Shown: positions 35,709 through 45,015, numbered from the stretch's first letter. The stretch is 64,000 bases of DNA from Leucobacter tenebrionis (GCF_019884725.1 NZ_CP082322.1:1240001-1304000); one strand, 5' to 3'. Notes: a model not told the origin generated them from the letters alone. A program made the numbers and translations.

Positions 35709-37220
35709 CTATGCCGGGATGCGCGGGATCTCGCGAGTCTGGGCCGAGATCCAGTGCAGCGGTACCTGCACGGCGACGCGGGTTCCGCCGCCCTGGTCGG
35801 GCCCCCAGATGATACTGCCGCCCAGCTCGCCCTCGACCAGCGTGCGCACGATCTGGGTGCCGAGCCCGTCGCCCACGGTACCGCCGGGAAGCCCGGTGCC
35901 GGTGTCGACGATCTCGACGGAGAGACGCTCGTCGGTGCGATCCGCGTGGATGAACACCTCGCCCTCGCGACCGGCCAGGCCGTGCTCGACCGCGTTCGTC
36001 ACGATCTCCGTGAGCGCCAGCGCGAGCGGCGTGGCGTACTCCGACGGCAGCTCCCCGAACTCGCCCTCCTTGCGCAGGTGAACAGTGGTGTTGTGCAGGC
36101 TCGCGACCTCGGCGGCGAGTCCGAGCACGCGGTCGAAGACCACGTCGAAGTCGACGATCTGCGCGAGCCCCGTCGACAGCGTGTCGTGCACCACCGCGAT
36201 GGCGGCGACACGACGCATCGCCTGGCCGAGCACCTGCTTCGCCTCCTCGCTCCGAGCGCGGCGCGCCTGCACGCGCAGCAGCGATGCCACGGTCTGCAGG
36301 TTGTTCTTCACCCGGTGGTGGATCTCGCGGATCGTCGCGTCCTTCGTGATGAGCTCCTGCGCCTGCTGGCGCATCTCGGTGACGTCGCGCGTGAGCACGA
36401 TGCCGCCCACCCTGGCCCCGTCGCGGATCACCGGGATCGAACGCAGGTTGACCGTGCGGCCCCGCGCGGTGATCTCGCCGCGCTTGGCGACCTTGCCCTG
36501 CGCGATGAGCGGCAGCGATTCGTTCGTGTCGAACTGTCCCTTGACGATGTCTGCGATGACCTCCGAGAAGTTCTCGCCCTCGAGCTCGTCGCGGTAGCCG
36601 AGCCTGTTGAAGATCGTCTGGGTGTTGGGGCTCGCGAACGTTGCGATGCCCTCGAGGTCGATGCGCACGAGTCCGTCCGAGGCGCGGGGCGCCCCGTGCT
36701 CGCGCACCGACGATGTGCCGGGCGACGGGAAGAGACCGTGCTGGATCATCGAGAACATGTCACCGGAGACCTCGCGGAATGCCGCGCCGATGCGCGAGGC
36801 CGTCTGCGTGTCGGCGACGCTCGTGTGCACGGTCGCGACCGCGAAGGGGCCGTGCTCGGCGCCCTGTCCGTCTCGTCGGCTCACCGAGTAGGCGGAGAGA
36901 CGCATGGGGTTCTCCTCGTACCAGGCCGGCGAGGTCGAGATGACGGGTTCTCCGCATCCCATGGCCGCATCGACCAGTTCGCGCCAGTCCGGGCGCAGGA
37001 ACTCGCCGACGATGTCCCGGTAGAAGAGGGTCACCGAGCCCGCGGGGCGGCTGTGCGCCACCGCGAGGTAATCGCCGTTTTCGGTCGGCACCCAGAGCAC
37101 GACGTCGCTGAGTGCGAGATCGGCCAGCAATTGCCAATCGAGGGCGAGCAGCTCGAGCCACTCGATCTCCTCTTCGTTCAGGGTCGAGTACTTCGTCGCG
37201 AGATCACGCAGAGTTGCCAC
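35709..37220 (-). CDS. pdtaS: Sensor histidine kinase PdtaS-like (GAF-PAS-HisKA_2)
   Basis: 503 residues from GTG 37220. A GAF domain (about 1-150), a PAS domain (about 175-290, GLVRIDLEGIATFASPNTQTIF), then the HisKA_2 box IREIHHRVKNNLQTVASLLR with the phospho-acceptor His, and an HATPase domain (LTEIVTNAVEHGL, DTGTGLPGG). It is a soluble kinase with no membrane helix. In Mycobacterium PdtaS phosphorylates PdtaR, an RNA-binding ANTAR regulator; pdtaR is not in this window. TAGGCT lies 6 bases before the GTG. Confidence 0.92.
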   Translation of the reverse strand: MATLRDLATKYSTLNEEEIEWLELLALDWQLLADLALSDVVLWVPTENGDYLAVAHSRPAGSVTLFYRDIVGEFLRPDWRELVDAAMGCGEPVISTSPAWYEENPMRLSAYSVSRRDGQGAEHGPFAVATVHTSVADTQTASRIGAAFREVSGDMFSMIQHGLFPSPGTSSVREHGAPRASDGLVRIDLEGIATFASPNTQTIFNRLGYRDELEGENFSEVIADIVKGQFDTNESLPLIAQGKVAKRGEITARGRTVNLRSIPVIRDGARVGGIVLTRDVTEMRQQAQELITKDATIREIHHRVKNNLQTVASLLRVQARRARSEEAKQVLGQAMRRVAAIAVVHDTLSTGLAQIVDFDVVFDRVLGLAAEVASLHNTTVHLRKEGEFGELPSEYATPLALALTEIVTNAVEHGLAGREGEVFIHADRTDERLSVEIVDTGTGLPGGTVGDGLGTQIVRTLVEGELGGSIIWGPDQGGGTRVAVQVPLHWISAQTREIPRIPA

Positions 37221-37226
37221 CCCACC

Positions 37227-37232
37227 AGCCTA
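37227..37232 (-). promoter_or_regulatory. -10 box of pdtaS (leaderless)
   Basis: TAGGCT on the minus strand with a 6-base spacer to GTG 37220; no Shine-Dalgarno. Confidence 0.6.
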
Positions 37233-37314
37233 GTGGCCCGCATGCACGGCGCGTGTGCAGCTCCGGGCGCAACGGGTGCCTTCGAACACTTCACGACCAG
37301 GGCGAAGAAGTCTC

Positions 37315-37345
37315 TTGACCCCTCACAATGCGCGTTCCTTAGTGT
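37315..37345 (+). promoter_or_regulatory. Possible promoter of the Rv3235-family gene
   Basis: TTGACC (37315-37320) and TAGTGT (37340-37345) are 19 bases apart, a little wide. The transcript would have a leader of about 110 bases before ATG 37462. The rest of the 241-base gap shows nothing clear. Confidence 0.35.
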
Positions 37346-37461
37346 GGGGCTTCCACCGAGTTCTACAACATCTATCGCTGAAATCAGGGCGGTGGAACAC
37401 GGAGACGGCTCCGGTTCACGGCCTCGCAGATCACGAACTCACACACCGAAAGGACTCCGCC

Positions 37462-38025
37462 ATGCCCCGTTCCGCAGCCCTCACGGCCGTTCGCAGCCTT
37501 CAATCGCTCCCGGTAGCGCCCGCGCAGTCCGTACCGTCGTTCGAAGAAGAACGGCCGCTCGCAGCAGTTCCCGCGCTTCCACCCGAACCGCCGCGCTCGC
37601 CCGACTCCCGGTCCGAGCGCCATCTCCGCCTCGTTGAGGAGGAGGTGCCGGTCCACCCGTCGTTCGGCAGCCTGACGAGCACCGATATCCCGCCACCCGC
37701 AACGCGGCTGATCCAGAAGCTGGCGCTCTTCGCGTTCGAAGCGCTCGAGGGGTCGCGCGCCGTCGCCCAGCTCGGCGGCTGGGTGACCCCGGAGGTCGTC
37801 CAGCAGCTGCGAGAGCGCCGTGCGGCGCGCACAGAGCGCCGCACGCTCTACGGCGATGAGCGACGCATCGTGGCGACTCCCGGTCGAGCGCATATCGGGC
37901 AGCCCCTGCCTCACATCGTCGAGGCGACCGTGGTGCTGTATGCGGAGCCCAGGACCCGCGCGGTCGCCCTGCGCTTCGAGTACGTCTCGGGTCGCTGGCG
38001 CGCCACCGACCTCACCGTGCTCTGA
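37462..38025 (+). CDS. Rv3235-family protein (DUF6459-like)
   Basis: 187 residues from ATG 37462, preceded by AAAGGA. The first 85 residues are Pro-rich and disordered. The folded half has RLIQKLALFAFEALEGSRAVAQLGGWVTP in outline (core EGSRAVAQLGGWVTPEV) and ends VALRFEYVSGRWRATDLTVL, the pattern of the Rv3235 family, whose fold resembles a SecA-neighbour NTF2-like domain. Function unknown. It converges on rlmB, with only 12 bases between them. Confidence 0.82.
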   Translation: MPRSAALTAVRSLQSLPVAPAQSVPSFEEERPLAAVPALPPEPPRSPDSRSERHLRLVEEEVPVHPSFGSLTSTDIPPPATRLIQKLALFAFEALEGSRAVAQLGGWVTPEVVQQLRERRAARTERRTLYGDERRIVATPGRAHIGQPLPHIVEATVVLYAEPRTRAVALRFEYVSGRWRATDLTVL

Positions 38026-38037
38026 CGGCGCATGGCC

Positions 38038-39045
38038 TCACCGTGAAGACTGCTCCGCGCGGAGCTTCGACACCTCGTAGAGCGCCACGCTCGCGGCGAT
38101 CCCGGCGTTCAGCGACTCGGTGGCCGAGGAGATCGGGATCGACACCACGGCGTCGCAGTGCTCGGTCACGAGTCGCGAGAGCCCCTTGCCCTCGCTGCCC
38201 ACGACCAGCACGAGCGGTCGGTCGGCGAGCTCGAGCCCGGGCAGCGATACGTCCCCGCCGCCGTCGAGGCCGAGCACGAACACCCCCTGCTTCTTGAACT
38301 CCTTGAGGGTCTGCGTGAGGTTCGAGGCCATGGCGACGGGGATGCGCGCGGCAGCACCCGCCGAAGTCTTCCACGCCGCCGAGTTGAGGCCGGCCGAGCG
38401 GCGCTGGGGCACGACCACTCCCTGTCCCCCGAATGCCGCGGTCGAGCGGATGATCGCCCCGAGATTGCGGGGATCGGTCACGCCGTCGAGCGCCACGATC
38501 AGCGGCACCTCGTCGCGGTCGATGATCTCGTCGAGCATCTCGAGCGGGTGGGCGTACTCCATGGGCGGCACCTTGAGCACGACGCCCTGGTGCACCGTGT
38601 CGCGCTCGGTCATACGGTCCATCTCGGGACGCATCACCTCGAGCACCGGCAGGTTCCTGTTGGTCGCGAGGCGCAGGATCTCCCGCGTGCGGTCGTCCAT
38701 CTCGATGCGGGCGGCGACGTAGAGCGCGGTAGCGGGGATCCTCGTGCGCAGCGCCTCGAGCACCGCGTTGCGGCCGGTAACGAGCTCCGATTCGTCCTTC
38801 TTCGAGCCGCCGCGGGTCCCGCCTCCCGCGGGCCGCCCCGCCCCGCCCGCCGCATGGCGCTGCTTGGCGGCCTCGTAGCGCTCGCGCGCCTTCTTCGCCT
38901 TGTGGGCGGGGTGGTACTCGCGATCCTCGGCACGGGGTGTGGGCCCGCGGCCCTCGAGGGCCTGACGGCCCTGCCCCCCGGAGCCGACGGCCTTGCCGAG
39001 ACCCTTCTTGCGAACGGCGCCGGTACGGCTCTTCTTATTACTCAT
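38038..39045 (-). CDS. rlmB: 23S rRNA 2'-O-ribose methyltransferase RlmB-like (SPOUT/TrmH)
   Basis: 335 residues from ATG 39045, which overlaps the cysS stop (ATGA). The first 75 residues are Lys/Arg/Gly-rich and disordered. A substrate-binding domain ([11 protein letters not shown]) precedes the SPOUT core with [21 protein letters not shown] in outline, [12 protein letters not shown] (motif 2) and [20 protein letters not shown] (motif 3), which form the trefoil knot binding S-adenosyl-methionine. It methylates a guanosine in 23S rRNA. The cysS-trmH/rlmB order is conserved in actinobacteria. Confidence 0.94.
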   Translation of the reverse strand: MSNKKSRTGAVRKKGLGKAVGSGGQGRQALEGRGPTPRAEDREYHPAHKAKKARERYEAAKQRHAAGGAGRPAGGGTRGGSKKDESELVTGRNAVLEALRTRIPATALYVAARIEMDDRTREILRLATNRNLPVLEVMRPEMDRMTERDTVHQGVVLKVPPMEYAHPLEMLDEIIDRDEVPLIVALDGVTDPRNLGAIIRSTAAFGGQGVVVPQRRSAGLNSAAWKTSAGAAARIPVAMASNLTQTLKEFKKQGVFVLGLDGGGDVSLPGLELADRPLVLVVGSEGKGLSRLVTEHCDAVVSIPISSATESLNAGIAASVALYEVSKLRAEQSSR

Positions 39046-40493
39046 GACAGGCTCCAGCGGGTTCCGTTCGGGGTGTCTTCCAGCGCGATCCCCGCAGCCG
39101 ACAGGCTGTCGCGGATCGCATCGCTCGTGGCGAAGTCTTTGTTCTTGCGGGCCTCGGCGCGCTGCTCGATGAGCGCGGTTGCGAGCGCGTCGAGCGCGGT
39201 GCGAGACGCATCGTCGGTGCCGGATCCCGAGGCCCACGCCGCATCGGTCGGGTTCAGGCCGAGCACATCGAGCATGGCGTGCACCTCGGCTGCGGAGCGG
39301 AGAACCTGCTCGGCGTCCCCGGCGTCGAGCGCCGCGTTGCCGGCGCGCACCGAGCCGTGCAGAGCGGCGAGGGCCTGCGGGATCGCGAAGTCGTCGAGCA
39401 TCGCCTCCGCGAAGGCTGCGGGTACTGCCGAAGCGAGGCCCTCTCCGCGATTCTGCGACTCGCGTCGCTCGCGCAGATCCGCGCCCTCCGCCCGCTCCAG
39501 GAACCCCTCGATCCGCGAGAACGCCGCCTCGGCCTCGGCGAGCGAGGTCTCCGAGAACTCGAGTACCGAGCGGTAGTGGGCCGAACCGAGGAAGTAGCGC
39601 AGTACGATCGGCCGCGACGCCGCGAGCAGATCAGCGGCGAAGAGCGAGTTGCCGAGCGACTTCGACATCTTCTGACCACCCGTGTTGACGAGGCCGTTGT
39701 GGATCCAGTGCCGCGCGAACGGCTGCCCGGCAGCGGTCGACTGGGCCAACTCGTTCTCGTGGTGCGGGAATCGCAGGTCGAGGCCGCCGCCGTGGATATC
39801 GAACTCCTCGCCGAGATAGCGCGTCGCCATCGCCGAGCATTCGATGTGCCACCCCGGTCGGCCACGACCCCACGGCGAGGGCCACGAAGCCGACTCCGGC
39901 TCGTGCGCACGGTGGGCCTTCCACAGAGCGAAGTCGCGCGGATCCCGCTTTCCCACCGGCTCCGAATCGGCCGCGTCCTCCATCTGCTCGCGGCTCTGCC
40001 GCGTGAGCGCGCCGTACTCCGCCCAGCTCGCGGTGTCGAAGTAGACGCTGCCCGAGCCGTCGGCCGCGGTATAGGCGTGCCCCCGCTCGATCAACCGCTC
40101 GATGAGAGCGATCATCTCGGCGATGTTCGCCGTCGCCCGCGGTTCGTAGGTGGGCGGCAGCACGCCGATCGCGTCATAGGCGGCAGTGAAGTCGCGCTCC
40201 ACCCGGTAGGCCAGCGCCCACCACTGCTCCGTTGATCCCGATTCCTGCGCGGCACGCGCATTGTCGAGGATCTTGTCGTCGATGTCGGTGACGTTGCGGA
40301 TCAGGGTGACATCGTGACCGGTCGCCTCGAACCAGCGCCGCATCTGATCGTAGACGAGCGCACTGCGCAGGTGCCCGATGTGGGGCGCCGACTGCACGGT
40401 CGGGCCGCAGACGTAGAGGCCGATCCGGCCCGTCTCGATGGGCTCGAAATCGACGACCTGCTGCGCACGCGAATCGTAGATGCGTTGTCTCAC
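39042..40493 (-). CDS. cysS: Cysteinyl-tRNA synthetase
   Basis: 483 residues from GTG 40493. The HIGH signature is [13 protein letters not shown], the KMSKS loop is [10 protein letters not shown], and the zinc ligands include Cys in LYVCGPTVQ, Cys in WHIECSAM and the His of [11 protein letters not shown]. The C-terminal DALR-type anticodon domain follows and the protein ends [22 protein letters not shown] 6 bases before the GTG suggests a leaderless transcript, so there is no room for a T-box leader. In M. tuberculosis cysS follows carD-ispD-ispF; here the two groups lie about 4 kb apart. Confidence 0.97.
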   Translation of the reverse strand: MRQRIYDSRAQQVVDFEPIETGRIGLYVCGPTVQSAPHIGHLRSALVYDQMRRWFEATGHDVTLIRNVTDIDDKILDNARAAQESGSTEQWWALAYRVERDFTAAYDAIGVLPPTYEPRATANIAEMIALIERLIERGHAYTAADGSGSVYFDTASWAEYGALTRQSREQMEDAADSEPVGKRDPRDFALWKAHRAHEPESASWPSPWGRGRPGWHIECSAMATRYLGEEFDIHGGGLDLRFPHHENELAQSTAAGQPFARHWIHNGLVNTGGQKMSKSLGNSLFAADLLAASRPIVLRYFLGSAHYRSVLEFSETSLAEAEAAFSRIEGFLERAEGADLRERRESQNRGEGLASAVPAAFAEAMLDDFAIPQALAALHGSVRAGNAALDAGDAEQVLRSAAEVHAMLDVLGLNPTDAAWASGSGTDDASRTALDALATALIEQRAEARKNKDFATSDAIRDSLSAAGIALEDTPNGTRWSLS

Positions 40494-40499
40494 CCTGCA

Positions 40500-40505
40500 A
40501 GCCTA
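40500..40505 (-). promoter_or_regulatory. -10 box of cysS-rlmB (leaderless)
   Basis: TAGGCT on the minus strand, 6 bases before GTG 40493. Confidence 0.6.
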
Positions 40506-40572
40506 CTGCCGTCAGCTGATCGAAGCGGTGCATCAGGACTGTTTCGACGTGGTCGTCCTGCGTGAACGGAGT

Positions 40573-40594
40573 GAGTCGCAGGATCCTGCGACTC
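40573..40594. repeat. Perfect 22-base palindrome downstream of phoU
   Basis: The 11-base half GAGTCGCAGGA is followed directly by its inverse, with AGGATCCT at the centre. It lies 24 bases beyond the phoU stop and about 70 bases upstream of the cysS promoter. Without a loop it is an unlikely hairpin terminator; it could be a protein site. Confidence 0.6.
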
Positions 40595-40617
40595 CGACGC
40601 AGTCGCGTCCGCGCGGA

Positions 40618-41259
40618 TCAGTCCAGTGTGCCGCTCAGGAAGAACTGCACCTGTTTGGCGATGCTCACAGCGTGATCGCCGAAGCGCTCGTGGTACCGGC
40701 TCGCGAGCGTCGCGTCGACCGCGCCCATCGGGTTCGCGGCGAGCTTGTCGCTCAGCACCTTCTCGAACACCTTCGCGTGCAGCTCGTCAAGGTCGTCGTC
40801 GAGGTCGCGCACCTCCGCGATCACCCTGGGCTCCTGCGTGCTGAGCAGTTCGACGATCTTGCTCGCCATCTCGACGTCGAGCGCGCCCATGCGCACGAAG
40901 ATCTTCTTCAGCCCCTTCGGGATCGCACTCTCGGGGTAGCGGTAGCGCGCGAGCTGGGCGATGTGCTGCGCGAGGTCGCCCATGCGCTCGAGCGAGGCGC
41001 TCATGCGCAGCGCGCCGACCATGAGCCGGAGGTCAGAGGCGACGGGCTGCTGCCTGGCGAGGATGTCGATGGTGAGCTGGTCGAGCTCCGCCGCGAGCAC
41101 ATCGATCTCGTCGGCGCCGTCGAGCACGCGTTCCGCGAGCGCCACGTCGGAGTTGCCGAACGCCGCGGTCGCATTCTCGATCGCTTCCTCTACGAGCTCG
41201 GCGATCTTGACCAGGCGCTCCTGCACCTCGCGCAGTTCCTGCTGAAAGACCTCACGCAT
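40618..41259 (-). CDS. phoU: Phosphate signalling regulator PhoU
   Basis: 213 residues, all helical, in the two three-helix bundles of PhoU. The E/DxxxD metal-binding repeats are seen in RMGDLAQHIAQLARY and RYHERFGDHAVSIAKQ. It links the Pst phosphate transporter to the phosphate-sensing kinase. It is divergent from the senX3-regX3-like operon 139 bases away, which strongly suggests a common phosphate response. The pst genes are not in the window. Confidence 0.95.
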   Translation of the reverse strand: MREVFQQELREVQERLVKIAELVEEAIENATAAFGNSDVALAERVLDGADEIDVLAAELDQLTIDILARQQPVASDLRLMVGALRMSASLERMGDLAQHIAQLARYRYPESAIPKGLKKIFVRMGALDVEMASKIVELLSTQEPRVIAEVRDLDDDLDELHAKVFEKVLSDKLAANPMGAVDATLASRYHERFGDHAVSIAKQVQFFLSGTLD

Positions 41260-41385
41260 GCGGTTTCCTCTCTGAGTCTTCGCGCCCCACGGGCACCCTC
41301 ACCAGTCTGGGCCGGGCCGATGAACCCCTGCGCACGGGCAGGTGAACAACAGTTGAACTCTGGATCTCGCACCGGGGGCCACCTC

Positions 41386-41391
41386 TACGAT
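41386..41391 (+). promoter_or_regulatory. -10 box of senX3-regX3 (leaderless)
   Basis: TACGAT followed by 7 bases and ATG 41399. The 139-base gap to phoU contains GGTGAACAACAGTTGAACTC (41341-41360), whose GTGAAC/GTTGAAC direct repeat resembles a phosphate-regulator box; this is a weak guess. Confidence 0.5.
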
Positions 41392-41398
41392 AAAAGAC

Positions 41399-42634
41399 AT
41401 GGACCCGACCCTGCTCGTTCTCGCTTCGACAGCACTGGGAGCAGTGGCCGGCGCGGCCGTCGCCGTCGCGATCCTGAGCCTGCGCAGAGCCGGCATCCGC
41501 AGGGCCGCAGAGCTGAGACCCGAGCTGGGTGACGTGGCCACCACGATCCTCGACGAGATCGACATGTTCGCGGTGATCCTCGACTCCTCGCTCACTCCCG
41601 TGTATGCGAATCCGGTTGCCCGCCAGGAGCGCCACATCAGCGACGACGACATCCGAAACCCGGAGTTCCTGCTCCGAGTACGCCGGGTGATGACCTCGGG
41701 GGTGCCCGACACCCACGAGCCGGATCCGACCGACCCCTCCGACACCGTCCGCATTCACATCGTGCGCATCCAGCGCCGTTTCGTGGTCGTGCTGGCCGAA
41801 GACCTCGGCGAGGAACAACGGGTGAACGCGATGCGACGCGATTTCATCGCGAACGTGAGCCACGAGCTCAAAACCCCCATCGCCGCGATCGGCCTCCTCT
41901 CGGAAGCCGTCCAGCAGGCCGCCGATGAGCCGGAGCTCGTGCGCGGGTTCGCGAAGAGCCTCGTCAAGGAGTCGCGCAGGCTCGGGGAGCTCAGCCGCGA
42001 CATCATCCAGCTCTCCGAGGCCCAGTCGTCGCTGCGCCCGGAGGATCGCGAGACCGTCTCGCTGCGCGACCTCGTGCGCAGCGAGACCGAGTCCCATCGC
42101 GAGTTCGCGGCGCAGCACGGCATCGAGCTGGTCATCACCGACGACTCCGCGAAGGGGCGCGACGCGCTGATCCTCGGCCGCCCCACCTCGCTCGGCGCCG
42201 CCGTCGCGAACCTGCTGAGCAACGCGATCAGGCACTCACCCGAGGGCGGGAGGGTCGGGATCGGCATGACGATCGAGCGCCGCAACTTCCTCGTGACCGT
42301 CACCGATCAGGGCGAGGGCATCGCACCCGAGCACCTCGGCCGCATCTTCGAGCGGTTCTACCGCGTCGACGGCGCCCGCACCCGCGGCGAGGGCGGCACC
42401 GGGCTGGGGCTCAGCATCACGAGGCACACGATGCGCGCGCACGGGGGCGACGTCGACGTGTGGTCGCAGCCCGGCATCGGATCCAGCTTCACACTCACCT
42501 TCCCGCTCTACGACCCCGAGGGCTCCGCCAAGATCTCCAAGCGCGCGAAGAAGGCCAAGCGCGCCGCCCGCGAGCACGCGGAGACCCCGCAGCAGCCTGC
42601 CGCTCCGGCGGCCCCCCAGAAAGGACACCGGTAG
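41399..42634 (+). CDS. senX3: Phosphate-responsive sensor histidine kinase, SenX3-like
   Basis: 411 residues. One N-terminal membrane helix (about 3-26), a PAS-like domain (about 48-140, FAVILDSSLTPVYANP), the HisKA box FIANVSHELKTPIAAIGLL and an HATPase domain (LLSNAIRHSPEGG, TDQGEGIAPEHL, GGTGLGLSITRH). The C-terminal 40 residues are Lys/Ala/Pro-rich. Position next to phoU and regX3 identifies it as the SenX3/PhoR-type kinase. Confidence 0.94.
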   Translation: MDPTLLVLASTALGAVAGAAVAVAILSLRRAGIRRAAELRPELGDVATTILDEIDMFAVILDSSLTPVYANPVARQERHISDDDIRNPEFLLRVRRVMTSGVPDTHEPDPTDPSDTVRIHIVRIQRRFVVVLAEDLGEEQRVNAMRRDFIANVSHELKTPIAAIGLLSEAVQQAADEPELVRGFAKSLVKESRRLGELSRDIIQLSEAQSSLRPEDRETVSLRDLVRSETESHREFAAQHGIELVITDDSAKGRDALILGRPTSLGAAVANLLSNAIRHSPEGGRVGIGMTIERRNFLVTVTDQGEGIAPEHLGRIFERFYRVDGARTRGEGGTGLGLSITRHTMRAHGGDVDVWSQPGIGSSFTLTFPLYDPEGSAKISKRAKKAKRAAREHAETPQQPAAPAAPQKGHR

Positions 42635-43329
42635 TGGCACAGCACATCCTGCTCGTCGAGGACGAGGAGTCGATCTCCCGACCGCTCTCCTTCCTGCTCG
42701 AACGCGAGGGCTATCGGGTCACCGTGGTCGACGACGGCGGCGAGGCGGTCGGAGCGTTCACCAGCGCGCAGCCGGATCTCGTACTGCTCGACCTCATGCT
42801 GCCCGGGCTGCCCGGCACTGAGGTCTGCCGCGCGATCCGGCAGACCTCGCAGGTGCCGATCATCATGCTCACCGCGAAGGACAGCGAGATCGACGTCGTC
42901 GTGGGCCTCGAGCTGGGGGCCGACGACTACATCACGAAGCCCTACTCGACGCGCGAGCTGCTCGCGCGCGTGCGCGCCGCTCTACGCCGATCCGGGGTGA
43001 GCGAGGAAGAGCGCGTGGGCCCCGGCGACGAGATGGTGCTCGAAGAGCTCGGGATCCGCCTCGACTCCGAACGCCATGCCGTGACCGTGCGCGGCGAGGA
43101 GATCGCGATGCCGCTGCGCGAGTTCGAACTGCTCGAGATGCTCATGCGTCACTCGGGGCGCGTGCTGACGCGCGGGCAGCTCATCGACCGCGTATGGGGC
43201 AGCAACTACTACGGCGACACGAAGACGCTCGACGTGCACGTCAAGCGCATCCGCGCCCGCATCGAGGAGGAGCCCTCGAACCCCAAGCTCATCTCCACCG
43301 TGCGGGGCGTGGGCTACCGTTTCGGTTGA
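42634..43329 (+). CDS. regX3: Phosphate-response regulator, RegX3-like (OmpR family)
   Basis: 231 residues from GTG 42634, whose first base is the last base of the senX3 stop (TAGTG). Receiver: HILLVEDEESISRPL, Asp in LVLLDLMLPGLPG, Lys in YITKPYS. Winged helix: MPLREFELLEMLMRHSGRVL and LDVHVKRIRARIEEEPSNP. Strongly like RegX3, the partner of SenX3, which switches on phosphate uptake genes under starvation. Confidence 0.95.
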   Translation: MAQHILLVEDEESISRPLSFLLEREGYRVTVVDDGGEAVGAFTSAQPDLVLLDLMLPGLPGTEVCRAIRQTSQVPIIMLTAKDSEIDVVVGLELGADDYITKPYSTRELLARVRAALRRSGVSEEERVGPGDEMVLEELGIRLDSERHAVTVRGEEIAMPLREFELLEMLMRHSGRVLTRGQLIDRVWGSNYYGDTKTLDVHVKRIRARIEEEPSNPKLISTVRGVGYRFG

Positions 43330-43395
43330 GGGCTCGGCTCGCTGAGCCGCCTGAACCTCCTCGCCCCCTGAGATCGCGGGGGACACCGCCACTCG

Positions 43396-43462
43396 TTCGG
43401 AGCTCTCCCGTATTTCGGATCGATTCGCTTGGCTCCGATCCGAAATACGGGAGAGCTCCGAA
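43396..43462. repeat. Perfect 27-bp inverted repeat between convergent genes
   Basis: Arms 43396-43422 and 43436-43462 are exact inverses; the loop is 13 bases (43423-43435). It lies 66 bases past regX3. No T-run follows, but a separate normal terminator stands about 70 bases further on. It may terminate regX3 or be one of the unexplained palindromes. Confidence 0.8.
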
Positions 43463-43534
43463 GAACAGGACGCGAGATCCGCCCCGTTGGACAAGCTCAG
43501 GGCAAGAGAAACAGGCGCGGGAAGCGGCGCCTCA

Positions 43535-43577
43535 CGCAGAGAGCCCCGGATCCGCTCGGGATCCGGGGCTCTCTGCG
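43535..43577. terminator. Hairpin terminator of the lipoprotein gene
   Basis: A perfect 19-bp stem (43535-43553 and 43559-43577) with a 5-base loop, 10 bases past the stop of the minus-strand lipoprotein gene. Its symmetry may also stop regX3 transcription. Confidence 0.8.
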
Positions 43578-43587
43578 ATCGGGAACC

Positions 43588-44181
43588 TTACTGGGGCTCG
43601 CCCTCTTCGTTCTCGGCGACGTGCGACTGATCGGCTTCCTGGTCGGCGGCGGTCGCCTCGTCGGCCTTGTCGGTCTTATCGGCCTTGCTGTCGGAGAAAT
43701 CGGCGGGGAGCACGTAATCGCGGTACTCGGCGAGCGTGCCGTCGAGCACGGGGATCTCGTACTCGACCTCGGGGGTACCCGCGACCTGGAAGTACGCGGT
43801 GACCGTCGAACCGACCTCGACCCCGGGCAGTGCCACCAGCACGGGAGTCTGCTCGCCCTCGGGGTTGCCGAAGCGGGTGTTCCCCTCGGGGACGTCGAAC
43901 TCGGCACTCGCCGAAGCGGACCCCTCGCCGACGAAGTTGATGGTGAGCTGCTGGTCGCTGCCGCTGCGGTTCACTGCGCTGAACACGACGTTGAAGTTCT
44001 CGCCGGTCTCATCCGCGACGAGCATGATGTTGCGCACATCCACGTGCTCCGTGGAGACATCGCGGCCGTCGCTGGGAGCGTAGGGCTCGAGCGTGCCCTG
44101 GGGCGCGATCAGGCTGCATCCGGTCGCGCCGAGCGCGAGTGCCGCCGCGAGAGCGACGGACGAGGCGATCCGAATCTTCAA
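43588..44181 (-). CDS. Hypothetical lipoprotein with acidic tail
   Basis: 197 residues from TTG 44181, chosen because GGAGG stands 5 bases upstream and the protein then begins with a proper signal peptide (LKIRIASSVALAAALALGATGC). After the lipobox Cys comes an Ig-like beta domain (about 40-150, VVFSAVNRSGSDQQLTINF) and a tail rich in Asp, Glu, Lys and Ala (KADKTDKADEATAADQEAD). Small exported DUF4232-like or copper-chaperone-like domains look similar, but no family can be named. It is divergent from carD. Confidence 0.8.
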   Translation of the reverse strand: MKIRIASSVALAAALALGATGCSLIAPQGTLEPYAPSDGRDVSTEHVDVRNIMLVADETGENFNVVFSAVNRSGSDQQLTINFVGEGSASASAEFDVPEGNTRFGNPEGEQTPVLVALPGVEVGSTVTAYFQVAGTPEVEYEIPVLDGTLAEYRDYVLPADFSDSKADKTDKADEATAADQEADQSHVAENEEGEPQ

Positions 44182-44247
44182 GAGGTCCTCCGAGCCGTGG
44201 GTCGATTCGTTGACGTGCGTCGCAAACCGCGAACACAGTTTGAACTC

Positions 44248-44253
44248 ATCATA
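44248..44253 (-). promoter_or_regulatory. -10 box of the lipoprotein gene
   Basis: TATGAT on the minus strand, 67 bases before the TTG start. No convincing -35 box at 16-18 bases. Confidence 0.45.
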
Positions 44254-44309
44254 ACCGTCCGCGTTCGGCGCTTGCAGCTTAGGCAACCCTAACCAACAAG
44301 TGACGAGTG

Positions 44310-44318
44310 TGGTATTCT
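44310..44318 (+). promoter_or_regulatory. Extended -10 promoter of carD
   Basis: TGGTATTCT is an extended -10 element (TGn-TATTCT), 34 bases before ATG 44352. A GAAGGAG lies 8 bases before the ATG, so carD has an ordinary leader, unlike most genes nearby. Confidence 0.55.
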
Positions 44319-44351
44319 AGTACCTGAACTGCTGTAGAAGGAGCAAACTCG

Positions 44352-44837
44352 ATGCAATTTGAGGTCGGAGAGACCGTTGTCTTCCCCCACCACGGTGCCG
44401 CCAGGATCATCGATGTCAAGAAGCGCAAGCTCGGCGGTGAAGAGAAGCTCTTCCTGAAGCTGCAGGTCGACCAGGGCGACCTCACCATCGAGGTCCCGGC
44501 CGAGAACTGCGAGCTCGTCGGCGTGCGCGACGTCATCGACAAGGAGGGGCTCGAGCGCGTGTTCGAGGTGCTGCGTGCGCCCTTCACCGAAGAGCCCACC
44601 AACTGGTCGCGCCGATACAAGGCCAACACCGAGAAGCTCGCCTCGGGCGACGTGATCAAGGTGTCCGAGGTCGTGCGCGACCTGTGGCGCCGCGACCAGG
44701 AGGTGCGCTCGCTCTCCGCCGGCGAGAAGCGCATGCTCGCGAAGGCTCGCCAGATCCTCGTCTCGGAGCTCGCGCTCGCCGAGAAGACCGATGAGGACAA
44801 GGCCTCCGAGGTTCTCGATCAGGTGCTCGCCTCCTAA
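44352..44837 (+). CDS. carD: RNA polymerase-binding transcription factor CarD
   Basis: 161 residues. The N-terminal Tudor-like RNA-polymerase interaction domain ([35 protein letters not shown]) binds the beta subunit; the helical C-terminal domain with [13 protein letters not shown] and [16 protein letters not shown] contacts DNA at the upstream edge of the bubble. CarD stabilises open complexes, especially at rRNA promoters, and is essential in mycobacteria. carD-ispD-ispF is the usual actinobacterial order. A terminator separates it from ispD. Confidence 0.96.
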   Translation: MQFEVGETVVFPHHGAARIIDVKKRKLGGEEKLFLKLQVDQGDLTIEVPAENCELVGVRDVIDKEGLERVFEVLRAPFTEEPTNWSRRYKANTEKLASGDVIKVSEVVRDLWRRDQEVRSLSAGEKRMLAKARQILVSELALAEKTDEDKASEVLDQVLAS

Positions 44838-44871
44838 GTAGGTCTGGACCTCGGGATCCCGACCCCGCACC

Positions 44872-44902
44872 CGAAACGCCCCGCCCCGAGCGGGGCGTTT
44901 CG
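44872..44902 (+). terminator. Hairpin terminator after carD
   Basis: 13-bp stem CGAAACGCCCCGC (44872-44884) and inverse (44890-44902) with a 5-base loop, then CGTTTCCG. It lies 34 bases after the carD stop. Confidence 0.8.
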
Positions 44903-44929
44903 CGTTTCCGGCGCGTTTCGGCCTCCAAG

Positions 44930-44993
44930 GAGGAGATCCGCTCCCACGCGGGCCGATCCTGGGATTTCTTCCTACCTGGGGAACGATCTCCTC
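44930..44993. repeat. Second, looser inverted repeat between carD and ispD
   Basis: GAGGAGATC (44930-44938) and its inverse (44985-44993) pair, and the stem continues over about 15 bases with one bulge; the loop is about 33 bases. It stands between the carD terminator and the ispD promoter. Confidence 0.5.
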
Positions 44994-45015
44994 ATCGTTC
45001 GCCCGGCTCCGGCGG

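Noticed and set aside
40494-40617. T-box riboswitch before cysS
   Set aside because: The -10 box lies 6 bases from the start codon, so there is no leader; no T-box sequence is seen.
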